From: Akkermansiaceae bacterium UBA5688
GTDB taxonomy: Bacteria > Verrucomicrobiota > Verrucomicrobiia > Verrucomicrobiales > Akkermansiaceae
Length of the DNA: 12,739 nucleotides
Assembly (NCBI GenBank): GCA_002420315.1
Contig: DIHU01000041.1
Coordinates: 1 to 12,739, forward strand
Direction: 5' to 3'
Positions 5,989 through 12,739 of this stretch are shown piece by piece. The stretch's first letter is position 1; every line of letters begins with the position of its first letter. The position numbers and the translations under genes were made by a program. A model generated the notes under the pieces. The model saw only the letters and a list, made by a program, of their open reading frames with translations, did not search any database and was not told the origin of the DNA.

Positions 5989-7358
5989 GAAAGAGCGGAT
6001 CCAAGGGCTTCGGCAACTTTGTGATCTGTTTCTGGAAATACGGTCCGAAGATCGATGAACAGAGCGTCGTCTGTGGTGTAGCCAACGAGTGCTGATTCGC
6101 TTAGGCGGAGCTTTTTTGCTAGTTTTGTGACTGATTGTTTATTCGGGACCAGCTTGATTGCGACTGATGGAAATTCACTGCGTGGCATGGTTCCTCCTCC
6201 CGGGCGGGCTAAGGTGTTTTCGATGGTGATTTCAGTGCCTTCAGTTGGAAGCCCTTTGATGATAGTCTCAGCTCGGGCCTTTAGCTCATCGATTGATTTC
6301 GCGAGGAAGTTCAAAACCGGTACATCGCTTTGAGTTGGGTTAGCTTTATTTTCGAGGTATTGATCAATCGATTCTTGTAGGGTAGTCAGGATGAGTTTGT
6401 CGCAACGAACGGCTCGGAAAAACGGCTCGTTTTTTATCTTGGCGATTATATCGCTGCAGCCGCCAATGATGCCCGACTGCGGGCCACCCAGAAGCTTATC
6501 ACCAGAAAAGATGACGAGGTCGATTCCGCGACGCAGACATTCTTGTGGGGTGGGTTCATGTTCGATGGGTGCCAATTGATCGGTGCTTATCATGGCTCCG
6601 GAGCCGAGATCTTCGACAAGTGGAAGATTATGATCGTGAGCTAATTGAGCGATTTCAGGAATTTCGGGTTCGCCGATGAATCCATCGATGTAGAAGTTGG
6701 AACGATGGACTTTAAGAATGAGAGCTGTTTGAGGCGTGATTGCTTTCTCGTAATCGAAAAGGTGTGTTTTGTTGGTCGCTCCTACTTCTACGAGTTTGGC
6801 TCCGGAGGTTTCTAGAATTTCGGGTATACGAAATCCGCCTCCAATCTCAACTAGCTCGGAACGTGAAACGATGACCTCGCTTTTACCCTCTCTGACGAGG
6901 GTGCGGAGAGTAAGGACCAGAGCGGCTGCGCAATTGTTTACAGCAGTGGCGGCTTCGGTTTCGAGAAGGCAGGCGAGGGCAGTTTCAAGATAGTCTGCTC
7001 GTTTTCCGCGCGTCCCTGAAGAAAGATCAAATTCGAGGTTTGAGTAGCCGGTTGCAATCTTCTCAAGAGCTGTCGCGGCACGTGGACCCAGCGGAGAGCG
7101 GCCTAGATTGGTGTGAATGAGGACGCCAGTTGCATTAATAACAGACTGGAGACGTGAGTTTGCAAACTTGATCAGACCTTGCTGGGTCTCATTTTCGATC
7201 TCTTCTCGGGTGTGATTTTCGTCGGCGAGAAGGAGTTGACGAAAGCGGTCGATTTCGCGACGAACAAAAAGATTTACCAGCGGTCGCGGAAGTGAAACCT
7301 CCGGCGCGAGTGAGGAGGCCAGTTTCTCGACGGAAGGAAGTGCTGCCAGTTTGTTCAT
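5985..7358 (-). CDS. selA: L-seryl-tRNA(Sec) selenium transferase (selenocysteine synthase)
   Basis: This PLP enzyme converts Ser-tRNA(Sec) to Sec-tRNA(Sec) using selenophosphate. The protein has full length (457). The N-terminal domain opens with LPSVEKL, typical of SelA and needed to recognise tRNA(Sec). The core has VINATGVLIHTNLGRSPL, EFDLSSGTRGKR, AVNNCAAALVL, GATNKTH, KVHRSNF, VEDLGSGA and FSGDKLLGGPQ; Lys288 in the last motif is the expected PLP-binding lysine. These features favour true SelA over SelA-like aminotransferases. It is the last gene of a minus-strand group, 54 bases after cvfB. The other parts of the pathway (selB, selC, selD) are not in the window, and no gene here shows an in-frame TGA suggesting a selenoprotein. 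Confidence 0.95.
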   Translation of the reverse strand: MNKLAALPSVEKLASSLAPEVSLPRPLVNLFVRREIDRFRQLLLADENHTREEIENETQQGLIKFANSRLQSVINATGVLIHTNLGRSPLGPRAATALEKIATGYSNLEFDLSSGTRGKRADYLETALACLLETEAATAVNNCAAALVLTLRTLVREGKSEVIVSRSELVEIGGGFRIPEILETSGAKLVEVGATNKTHLFDYEKAITPQTALILKVHRSNFYIDGFIGEPEIPEIAQLAHDHNLPLVEDLGSGAMISTDQLAPIEHEPTPQECLRRGIDLVIFSGDKLLGGPQSGIIGGCSDIIAKIKNEPFFRAVRCDKLILTTLQESIDQYLENKANPTQSDVPVLNFLAKSIDELKARAETIIKGLPTEGTEITIENTLARPGGGTMPRSEFPSVAIKLVPNKQSVTKLAKKLRLSESALVGYTTDDALFIDLRTVFPETDHKVAEALGSALS

Positions 7359-7412
7359 AATCTTGCTGATAGCATGAAGCGGGATCGTTCCCGGGTAAAG
7401 CCGGAGTCTTCT

Positions 7413-8240
7413 CTAACCGATCCAGCGAATCCCTCCGTCTTTGAAAGCAATTTTTCTTTTTTTGAAGAGAGCTCCAGTCGCTTTCTTAAAAACCTTTTTG
7501 CTGACTCCAAGTTCGAGATTAATGGTTTCGGGGGAAGATTTGTCATCGATAGCCCAAAAACCCCCACGGGAATTGAGTTCGCGTTCCAGGCGGCTCTCGA
7601 GGTTTTCAATTTTAAGATTGCCAGGCGCATAGAGGGAAAGGTCCACTTTCCGATCATTCCGGACTTGGGTGACGTAGCCTTTAATTTCGTCTGCATAGAA
7701 AAGTTCCTCAAAAACCTGATTCTTGAAAAGAAGCCCGGAGTATTTCCCGTCAACGATGGCCTTGTAACCCATGTCGGTCTTGCCAAAAATGATGGCATCG
7801 ATTTCAGAACCACTAGAATATTCGGGGGTATCGCTTGAGAAGTGCCGGGAAATTCTTTGGGAGGCTACAAGTCGCTCGCTCTTTGGATCGAGATAAACGT
7901 AAACGACAACCGATTGCCCAACTTTTGGTGAGCTTCGTTGTTCACTATAGGGAAGAAGGAGATCTTTGCTGAGACCCCAATCGAGGAATGCACCAGTGTT
8001 ATTTGATGCCAGAACTCGCAGGACTCCAAAGTTACCCGGACTTGTTTTAGGGGATTTTTGAGTCGCGATTGGAAGATCTTCGGAGTCTCGATAAATGAAG
8101 ACGTCGACTAGTTCCCGCTCGTCGTTAATCCTCTCGCCCTTAGGAAGGAGGATTTCGCCAAGTTCCCTACCATCTAAAAAAGAACCCGCGCTAACCTCTC
8201 TTAGGTAGGGAAGTTTTGCGCGCTCGCCGATCTTAGCCAT
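7413..8240 (-). CDS. cvfB: CvfB-type RNA-binding protein with S1-like domains and a C-terminal winged helix
   Basis: The domain order of this 275-residue protein matches the CvfB/YitL family: a small N-terminal S1-like domain (about 5-62, with FLDGRELGEILLPKGE), a second S1 domain (70-135, with GAFLDWGLSKDLLLPYSEQ and VGQSVVVYVYLDPKSERLVAS), a third (143-204, with GYKAIVDGKYSGLLFKNQVF) and a winged helix (215-275). The winged helix carries the signature FWAIDDKSSPETI...GVSKKVFKKATGALFKKRKI. Family members bind RNA; in Staphylococcus CvfB affects virulence gene expression, while the role elsewhere is unclear. The start lies nine bases after the upstream stop with no Shine-Dalgarno, which suggests translation coupled to that gene. 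Large open frames on both strands across 7355-7838 are shadows. Confidence 0.88.
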   Translation of the reverse strand: MAKIGERAKLPYLREVSAGSFLDGRELGEILLPKGERINDERELVDVFIYRDSEDLPIATQKSPKTSPGNFGVLRVLASNNTGAFLDWGLSKDLLLPYSEQRSSPKVGQSVVVYVYLDPKSERLVASQRISRHFSSDTPEYSSGSEIDAIIFGKTDMGYKAIVDGKYSGLLFKNQVFEELFYADEIKGYVTQVRNDRKVDLSLYAPGNLKIENLESRLERELNSRGGFWAIDDKSSPETINLELGVSKKVFKKATGALFKKRKIAFKDGGIRWIG

Positions 8241-8249
8241 GAAAGGAGT

Positions 8250-8981
8250 TTATCGGGCTTTCGTTGCTACGTAAACTGTACTCTCAAAATCCTCGTCCTG
8301 GATGGGATTGTGGAAGGGAACAACATGTGATTCGACTTTGGCAAAAACTTCGTTGAGACATTCGAGGAATGACTCTTCAGGGGGATCGTCGGACCACAGG
8401 CCAAAAATTCCTCCTGATTTAATCCGATCGGCGAATTTGCGGAGACCACTGGTCGAGTAAAATTGGGCATTATCTTTGGTCAAGAGATGAGCAGGGGAGT
8501 GGTCAATATCTAGCAGAATCGCGTGGTGTGTGGTTGCCTTTGATTGATATCCGTCTCCCAGTGATAGTTTAAAGAAATCACCGTGCACATATTGGCACCG
8601 GGGATCGTCGTTGAGACCTTTTCCCAGCGGAACCAGTTCTTTCTCGTGCCACTCGATGACTGGCTTGAGATAGTCAACGATTTGGAGGGAGCCTACTTCG
8701 TCGAATTCGAGAGCTGCTCTGGCGGTATACCCAAGTCCTAGGCCTCCAACGACTACATCAAGTTTCTCGTCAGGGAAGTTTTCCTTAGTAGCTTTGAGGC
8801 CAAATCGGGAGAGTTCTTGTTCAACCACCGTGAACATCGACGACATGAGAAAGGCGTTTCCAAGTATGATTTCGTAGATTTCATCGTTTTCGAGAGAGAG
8901 AACGGTTCTTTTTCGGAGGATGAGATCTCCAAGAGGGGTTTTCTGGTAGTCGAGTTCCTCGAATCGGGGAATGTGGGCCAT
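8250..8981 (-). CDS. Spermidine synthase-like SAM/dcSAM-binding protein
   Basis: The 243-residue protein has the Rossmann-type fold shared by polyamine aminopropyltransferases and class I methyltransferases. Visible motifs are the glycine-rich nucleotide loop VVVGGLGLGYTAR (76-88), the acidic end of strand two in IVDYLKPVIEWHEKEL (D103), HGDFF (133-137) and LLDIDHSPAHLL (156-167), which takes the place of the catalytic-loop Asp region of spermidine synthases. Such proteins are often labelled spermidine synthase in databases, but classical motifs such as GGGDG and YxDP are altered, so the real reaction may be a methyl or aminopropyl transfer to an unknown acceptor. The gene heads the minus-strand group with cvfB and selA and is divergent from tRNA-Glu, 112 bases away. 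No Shine-Dalgarno precedes the ATG. Confidence 0.78.
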   Translation of the reverse strand: MAHIPRFEELDYQKTPLGDLILRKRTVLSLENDEIYEIILGNAFLMSSMFTVVEQELSRFGLKATKENFPDEKLDVVVGGLGLGYTARAALEFDEVGSLQIVDYLKPVIEWHEKELVPLGKGLNDDPRCQYVHGDFFKLSLGDGYQSKATTHHAILLDIDHSPAHLLTKDNAQFYSTSGLRKFADRIKSGGIFGLWSDDPPEESFLECLNEVFAKVESHVVPFHNPIQDEDFESTVYVATKAR

Positions 8982-9041
8982 GCGGAAGGTTTAATGGTGA
9001 CTGGGATAAAGGGCGAGGGCGAAAAAAATTCAAAAACCTTC

Positions 9042-9068
9042 TTGCCTCAATCGTTTGGCGAATATACT
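9042..9068 (+). promoter_or_regulatory. Probable promoter of the tRNA-Glu gene
   Basis: A good -10 element TATACT lies at 9063-9068, 25 bases before the tRNA. TTGCCT at 9042-9047 is the best -35 candidate, with a short 15-base spacer. GC-rich bases follow the -10 box (CCCCGCGGTCCCC), similar to the discriminators of stringently controlled stable-RNA promoters. Confidence 0.45.
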
Positions 9069-9093
9069 TCCCCGCGGTCCCCAACGATAAAAC

Positions 9094-9168
9094 GACCCGT
9101 TCGTCTAATGGTTAGGACTCCGCCCTTTCACGGCGGCAATAGGGGTTCGAATCCCCTACGGGTTGCCA
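9094..9168 (+). tRNA. tRNA-Glu (anticodon UUC), CCA encoded
   Basis: A full cloverleaf can be folded. The acceptor arm pairs GACCCGT (9094-9100) with ACGGGTT (9158-9164), including a terminal G-U pair; the discriminator is G9165 and CCA is encoded at 9166-9168. The anticodon stem pairs CCGCC (9120-9124) with GGCGG (9132-9136) around the loop CTTTCAC, placing anticodon TTC at 9127-9129. The T arm is GGGGTTCGAATCCCC with the invariant TTCGA. The D arm contains GTCTAATGGTTAGGAC, typical of glutamate tRNAs. It reads GAA and, by wobble, GAG codons. Confidence 0.98.
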
Positions 9169-9204
9169 AAATCCCAGTCTCGCTAGCGAGACTGGGATTT
9201 TGTG
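9167..9204 (+). terminator. Perfect-palindrome terminator overlapping the tRNA CCA end
   Basis: Positions 9167-9202 form a perfect 36-base palindrome centred at 9184/9185. It folds into a 16-pair stem with a CTAG loop, having AAAA at the base of the left arm and TTTT at the base of the right arm. The left arm starts inside the encoded CCA. The symmetry would allow termination in both directions, although no minus-strand gene enters from the right here. Confidence 0.8.
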
Positions 9205-9236
9205 TTCGTCTTCGAATGGTATTGATTTCGTAAGGG

Positions 9237-9263
9237 TTGATCGTGTGTCTTAGCCAGTAAATT
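9237..9263 (+). promoter_or_regulatory. Weak promoter candidate for the protease pair
   Basis: TTGATC at 9237-9242 and TAAATT at 9258-9263 are 15 bases apart, ahead of the first protease gene. The match is modest. A promoter is expected because the tRNA terminator separates this gene from upstream transcription. Confidence 0.22.
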
Positions 9264-9332
9264 CGATTAGAAGTTGTTTTAAAGGTTTGTAGATTGCCTC
9301 AGACTCATTCCCAAACTAACCTCATTCGAAAG

Positions 9333-10310
9333 ATGAAGTGCGGATTAAATTTGATGGTATGCTCCTTTGTTATCGGTGGCTTGGTTTATGCCGACCGACC
9401 TGATTTTAACGACAAGGAGGCCCCCCAGACTCTTGGTGATTTCCGTGAGATCCAAAGCGCTCTTCAATCTCATCTCGAGAGAACTCGTTCAGCAACAGTA
9501 TGTCTGCAAATGGGTGGCGGTTCCGGAAGCGCGGTGATTATTAGTAAAGATGGTCTAGTTCTAACTGCGGCTCATGTCACGAGTAAGATTGATGAAGAAA
9601 TAAAAGTGATCATGGAAGATGGGCGTGAGTTCACCGGTCGTTCTCTGGGGCTAAATTCTGAGACCGATTCAGCTATGCTACAAATCGAAGACGCTGGACC
9701 GTTTCCTTTTGTGGAAGTTGATTTAAAGGACACGACAAAGCTGGGTGACTGGGTCTTTTCACTCGGTCACTCGGGTGGATTTGATAAAGCTCGGGGGGTG
9801 AATGTCCGCGTGGGTAGACTAGTCAGGGAGGCTGAGACAACAGTCCAGTCGGATTGTATGCTTATTGGTGGTGATTCAGGGGGGCCACTCTTCAATATGG
9901 AGGGTGAATTGATCGCAATTCACAGCAGGGTTGGAGCATCTCGTGAGGAAAGTATGCACGTTCCAATTCGCGAATTTCAGGCTCACTGGGATGAGTTGAA
10001 GTCAGGGAAGTTTATTGGTGACGGAGGTTTTGCTCAGAAGAGCGAGCCGGGCACTGGGTTTCTTGGGGTTGCGACCGAAGAGTCTCATGAAGGAGGGCTG
10101 AAGGTAATCGAACTTTGGGAAGATGGGGTAGCAGAAAAAATTGGGCTGAAGTTAGGTGATCTCATTGTGGAAATCGCTGGTGAGAAGGCCACAAAGGAGT
10201 TGATGGTAAGTAAGCTTGCTGAACTAGGAGCCGGGGATAAACTAAAATTGAAGTGGATTAGCGGTGGAGAAACAAAGGAGGAGACCGTCAAGCTTGGAGA
10301 ACGACCATGA
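9333..10310 (+). CDS. Secreted trypsin-like (HtrA-type) serine protease with one C-terminal PDZ domain
   Basis: From the ATG at 9333 the protein has 325 residues. It starts with a signal peptide (about 1-20, ending GGLVYA before DRPDF), so it acts in the periplasm or outside. The protease domain (about 45-215) has an intact triad: His81 in LVLTAAHVTS, Asp112 in SETDSAMLQIE and Ser182 in IGGDSGGPLFN. The PDZ domain (about 241-320) starts GFLGVATEE and has the ligand-loop region ELWEDGVAEKIGLKLGDLIVEI. The layout resembles DegP/DegQ/DegS, envelope quality-control proteases, but the protein is shorter than DegP and has one PDZ. A TTG at 9294 in the same frame has a better-placed AAAGG (9281-9285), so a start 13 residues earlier is possible. 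The stop overlaps the next start (ATGA, 10307-10310). Confidence 0.9.
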   Translation: MKCGLNLMVCSFVIGGLVYADRPDFNDKEAPQTLGDFREIQSALQSHLERTRSATVCLQMGGGSGSAVIISKDGLVLTAAHVTSKIDEEIKVIMEDGREFTGRSLGLNSETDSAMLQIEDAGPFPFVEVDLKDTTKLGDWVFSLGHSGGFDKARGVNVRVGRLVREAETTVQSDCMLIGGDSGGPLFNMEGELIAIHSRVGASREESMHVPIREFQAHWDELKSGKFIGDGGFAQKSEPGTGFLGVATEESHEGGLKVIELWEDGVAEKIGLKLGDLIVEIAGEKATKELMVSKLAELGAGDKLKLKWISGGETKEETVKLGERP

Positions 10311-11302
10311 AAATTATTACCTTATTAGTTGCGATTACCATTCCTCTCGTTGCGAATTCGCTTCCTTCGGAGAAGCGTAAGAATGGTCCTTTAATTCAGG
10401 AAGCACTTTCTCCGATTCAGGTCTCGCTCCAAGAAAGTAGCGCCGTCTTTTATAATAATGAGACATCCAAAGCATTTCTTTATGGAACCGTGGTTTCCGA
10501 TGATGGCTTGATTGTCACCAAGGCCAGTGAAATCGAGGAAGTGGAAAGCTATTACGTGCGTGTTGGCACTAAAAAGTTTCGAGATCCTATTGTTGTTGCC
10601 AGAAATGATGTCTGGGATGTTATGATGATTAGAATTAAAGCAGTGGGTCTGAAGCCGGTGGACTTTTCTCAGACTAAGGATTTATCTCACGGGACCTGGG
10701 TTGTTTCAAATGGGGCGACCGAGCGCCGTTTTCGTCGCCCGCGCGCTGGTATCATAAGCGCCAATAAGCGTGAGATTCCGGGTGGTTCACCTGCGGTTCT
10801 AGGAGTAGGCCTCAAAGAAGAGGATGGTGATCTTTCCGTCGATAGCGTTACGGAGGGTTCGGGCGCTGCCATGGCTGATTTGAAAAAGGGGGATAAGCTT
10901 CTCAAAGTAGATGGCTCGGATATTAAGAATCGCGATGATTTGATCGCCTACCTCAAAGAAAAATCTCCGGGTGACAAGATTAAGTTGACCTTAACACGTG
11001 GAGACAAAGAGCTAATTCTGGAAGTGGAGTTAATGGCCCGTCACAAACTTTATGGACAGGAAAAAACAAGGAACGATCAGTTGAGTGGCGGGGAAGCTCA
11101 GCAGTCTTCGCGAAGGACTGGCTTTCCTATGGTTTTACAGCACGAAACGATGCTAAACCGTAAGACGGTTGGAGGCCCCATTTTCACATTGGACAACCAA
11201 TTTGTGGGGATGAATATTGCAGCAGTGAATCGAGTTGAGGCCTTCGCAATTCCAGGGAAAGAGCTTTCCGATCTCGTGCTGGAGCTTCAAAAAACTCCTT
11301 GA
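10307..11302 (+). CDS. Catalytically inactive HtrA-like protein with a PDZ domain inserted in the protease fold
   Basis: The 331-residue protein has a signal peptide (about 1-19). Residues 45-155 match the first part of an HtrA protease: GTVVSDDGLIVTKASEI takes the place of the TAAH strand, with Ser74 where the catalytic His should be; WDVMMIRI keeps Asp104; GTWVVSNG and RAGIISANKR match the start of the second barrel. A PDZ domain follows (about 163-243: LGVGLKEE...VTEGSGAAMADLKKGDKLLKVDGSDI). After a linker the second barrel resumes at VLQHETMLNRKTVGGPIFTLDNQFVGMNIA, where Val288 replaces the catalytic Ser. The protein therefore should not cleave peptides and may bind substrates or regulate its partner. 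A Shine-Dalgarno GGAGA (10296-10300) six bases before the ATG and the ATGA overlap indicate coupled translation with the active protease. Fold assignment is firm; the role is inference. Confidence 0.85.
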   Translation: MKIITLLVAITIPLVANSLPSEKRKNGPLIQEALSPIQVSLQESSAVFYNNETSKAFLYGTVVSDDGLIVTKASEIEEVESYYVRVGTKKFRDPIVVARNDVWDVMMIRIKAVGLKPVDFSQTKDLSHGTWVVSNGATERRFRRPRAGIISANKREIPGGSPAVLGVGLKEEDGDLSVDSVTEGSGAAMADLKKGDKLLKVDGSDIKNRDDLIAYLKEKSPGDKIKLTLTRGDKELILEVELMARHKLYGQEKTRNDQLSGGEAQQSSRRTGFPMVLQHETMLNRKTVGGPIFTLDNQFVGMNIAAVNRVEAFAIPGKELSDLVLELQKTP

Positions 11303-11328
11303 AATAAATCGATTAAAAGTAATCTCGC

Positions 11329-12708
11329 TTACCTCTGTTGCGAACGATGTCTCTTGAAAGTTTCTAGAGTTTTTTTTCGTTCCTCACCGTGATCAAGGAT
11401 AGGGATTGGGTATCCCACAGCTAGCGCTTGCCCATCCTCCGGAGGAGCTTGGAATTGTTTCGGATCAACGTTCTTTAGTTCAGGGATCCAGCGCTTGATG
11501 TATTCTCCGTTTGAGTCAAAACGCTTAGTTTGAGACCACGGATTCTGAATTCTGAAATAGGGAGCTGCATCAGCCCCAGTTCCAGCACTCCACTGCCACC
11601 CCCCATTGTTAGACGCAATTTCACCGTCCAGAAGATGCTGTGCAAAAAACTGCTCACCTAGTCGCCAATCAATGTGGAGATCTTTTGTTAAAAACATTGC
11701 CACTATCATGCGAACGCGGTTGTGCATGAAGCCAGTTTTCAAAAGTTCGCGTATCCCAGCATCGATAATGGGGAAGCCAGTTTGCCCTGTCTTCCAAGCC
11801 TCGAAATTTTTTCCAGGATCGTTCCACGGGAGGCCTCTCCAGTCTGGGTTAAATTCATCAGAAAGGACCTCGGGAAAGTGGTAAAGAATTTGAAAATAGA
11901 ATTCGCGCCATCCAAGTTCCTTAAGATATTGTTCAGAACCCTGTCTAACTGCTTTATGGTATAAATCTCGGATCGAGAGAGTTCCCCACCTAAGGTCTTG
12001 AGAGAGCCGGCTCGTCCCAGGAACCGAGGGAATGTCGCGAAAGTCATCATAGTCTGAGATTCGCCTCCTTAGAGCCTCGTTCATCCGTATTTTCGCTGCC
12101 CTTTCACCACCCTTTGGAAGTTCCCAGTCCTCTTCCTCAAGCCCCCAGGTTGAGAGGGTGGGAAGCGAGAGCGAATCCAGGTTTTTGGGGGTTTCAATAG
12201 AATTCGGCCGACCAGAAGGTCTGCGTTTTTCTAGGGGAAGCCAGCGCTTTGCAAACGGAGTATAGACACGATAGGGTGTTCCATCACTCTTTAAAATATC
12301 AGTTGGCCCATGAAGTGTCGCATCCTGAAACGAGTGAACCGGAACGGGTGACCTGTCTAAGAGCTTAGCTTCGATTGCCTTCCCGAAAGCATCGATATCC
12401 TCGTTGAGGAAAATAGCATCAGCTTGTGCATCCTTCGCAAGTTTCAGGATTTCCGATATAGCATTACCTTGGCGGATGATAAGCTGGCCACCAAGATGAG
12501 CTAGATTATTGGAAAGAGATGTTAGGCAATCGCAAAGGAATTTTTGTCGCTTTGCCCCGGTCCACAGATGAGGTCCTGACCAGTCGCTGAGCACGTAAAC
12601 CGGCACGATTTCAACTGCAGATGAGAGAGCCTCGAGAAGCGAGGTGTTGTCAGTTAGGCGCAGATCGCGGCGAAACCAATGGATAACTCGCCGATACGTT
12701 TTTGGCAT
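11329..12708 (-). CDS. phrB: Deoxyribodipyrimidine photolyase (class I CPD photolyase)
   Basis: This flavoenzyme repairs UV-made cyclobutane pyrimidine dimers using blue light. Length (459) is typical. The N-terminal antenna domain starts VIHWFRRDLRLTDNTSL; the FAD-binding helical domain has ELGWREFYFQILYHFP, FEAWKTGQTGFPIIDAGIREL, GFMHNRVRMIVAMFLTKDL, IDWRLGEQFFA and NNGGWQWSAGTGADAAPYFRIQNP. Glu264 matches the active-site Glu that contacts the dimer, and Trp305, Trp348 and Trp371 match the electron-transfer triad of the E. coli enzyme. The gene is convergent with the protease pair, with only 26 bases between the stops and no clear terminator. GGAGG lies 15 bases before the ATG, rather far for a ribosome-binding site; the N terminus nevertheless fits the family. 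Confidence 0.97.
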   Translation of the reverse strand: MPKTYRRVIHWFRRDLRLTDNTSLLEALSSAVEIVPVYVLSDWSGPHLWTGAKRQKFLCDCLTSLSNNLAHLGGQLIIRQGNAISEILKLAKDAQADAIFLNEDIDAFGKAIEAKLLDRSPVPVHSFQDATLHGPTDILKSDGTPYRVYTPFAKRWLPLEKRRPSGRPNSIETPKNLDSLSLPTLSTWGLEEEDWELPKGGERAAKIRMNEALRRRISDYDDFRDIPSVPGTSRLSQDLRWGTLSIRDLYHKAVRQGSEQYLKELGWREFYFQILYHFPEVLSDEFNPDWRGLPWNDPGKNFEAWKTGQTGFPIIDAGIRELLKTGFMHNRVRMIVAMFLTKDLHIDWRLGEQFFAQHLLDGEIASNNGGWQWSAGTGADAAPYFRIQNPWSQTKRFDSNGEYIKRWIPELKNVDPKQFQAPPEDGQALAVGYPIPILDHGEERKKTLETFKRHRSQQR

Positions 12709-12739
12709 AGCGGATTTAAGCGGCCTCCAAAATTTTCCA

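Noticed and set aside
7380..7393. CGGGA-TCGT-TCCCG hairpin in the cvfB-selA gap
   Set aside because: Five pairs without a T-run on the minus strand do not support a terminator or a SECIS-type element.
7355..7838. Long open frames on both strands (minus 7355-7813, plus 7374-7838) overlapping cvfB
   Set aside because: The CvfB frame has recognisable S1 and winged-helix motifs over the same bases; the others read as shadow composition.
9094..9202. tRNA 3' end plus palindrome as a phage or island attachment site
   Set aside because: No integrase, second tRNA fragment or foreign gene block is present; the palindrome is explained as a terminator.
8817..9233. 138-codon plus-strand frame running through the tRNA gene
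   Set aside because: It covers the antisense of the spermidine-synthase-like gene, the tRNA-Glu and its terminator, so it cannot be a normal protein gene.
11303..11328. GATTA-AAAG-TAATC hairpin between the pseudoprotease gene and phrB as a terminator
   Set aside because: The five-pair A/T-rich stem without a T-tract is too weak to support.
12716..12739. Eight in-frame minus-strand codons (TGG...GCT) ending in TAA just before phrB, possibly the end of an upstream gene
   Set aside because: Seven sense codons at the window edge are too few to claim a gene; sequence beyond 12739 is required.

Overview
The window is an ordinary-looking bacterial chromosomal segment, densely coded, with no transposase, integrase, plasmid function, CRISPR array or prophage gene. 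The best guess at origin is a member of the Verrucomicrobiota or a close PVC relative. The reasons are the 32-residue W-A-x-x-D-P-x-A-A repeat protein (690-2042), a type I associate with that phylum, a DksA/TraR-like protein with a lysine/alanine-rich histone-like tail, and very little use of Shine-Dalgarno sequences. This is inference from gene content; no taxonomic marker is present.

Left part, plus strand (1-5988). A DksA-like protein cut by the left edge is followed by the secreted or anchored repeat protein. A structured 275-base gap comes next, then a two-span membrane protein of unknown role. Acyl carrier protein (acpP) follows and is closed by a clear rho-independent terminator at about 3509-3540. 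Beyond it are an unnamed conserved-looking cytoplasmic protein, a membrane-anchored LysM protein with a broken L,D-transpeptidase domain, and accA (acetyl-CoA carboxylase alpha subunit). The two fatty-acid genes are therefore interleaved with envelope-related genes.

Middle part, minus strand (8981 down to 5985). A probable operon runs from a spermidine-synthase-fold protein through a CvfB-type S1/winged-helix RNA-binding protein to selA (selenocysteine synthase). The selA and accA stop codons overlap tail to tail. A full-length selA implies that the organism makes selenocysteine, but selB, selC and selD are not here.

Right part. A tRNA-Glu(UUC) gene with an encoded CCA ends in a 36-base perfect palindrome that serves as its terminator. 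Next is a translationally coupled pair (ATGA overlap): a secreted trypsin-like protease with an intact H/D/S triad and a C-terminal PDZ domain, then a protease-fold protein that has lost the catalytic His and Ser and carries its PDZ domain inside the second barrel. A class I CPD photolyase on the minus strand ends the window.

The most interesting signals are three degenerate versions of well-known folds within 11 kb: a DksA without its zinc site, an L,D-transpeptidase without its His/Cys, and a serine protease without His/Ser. The coupled active/inactive protease pair and a possible switch-like RNA leader before the membrane protein gene also stand out.
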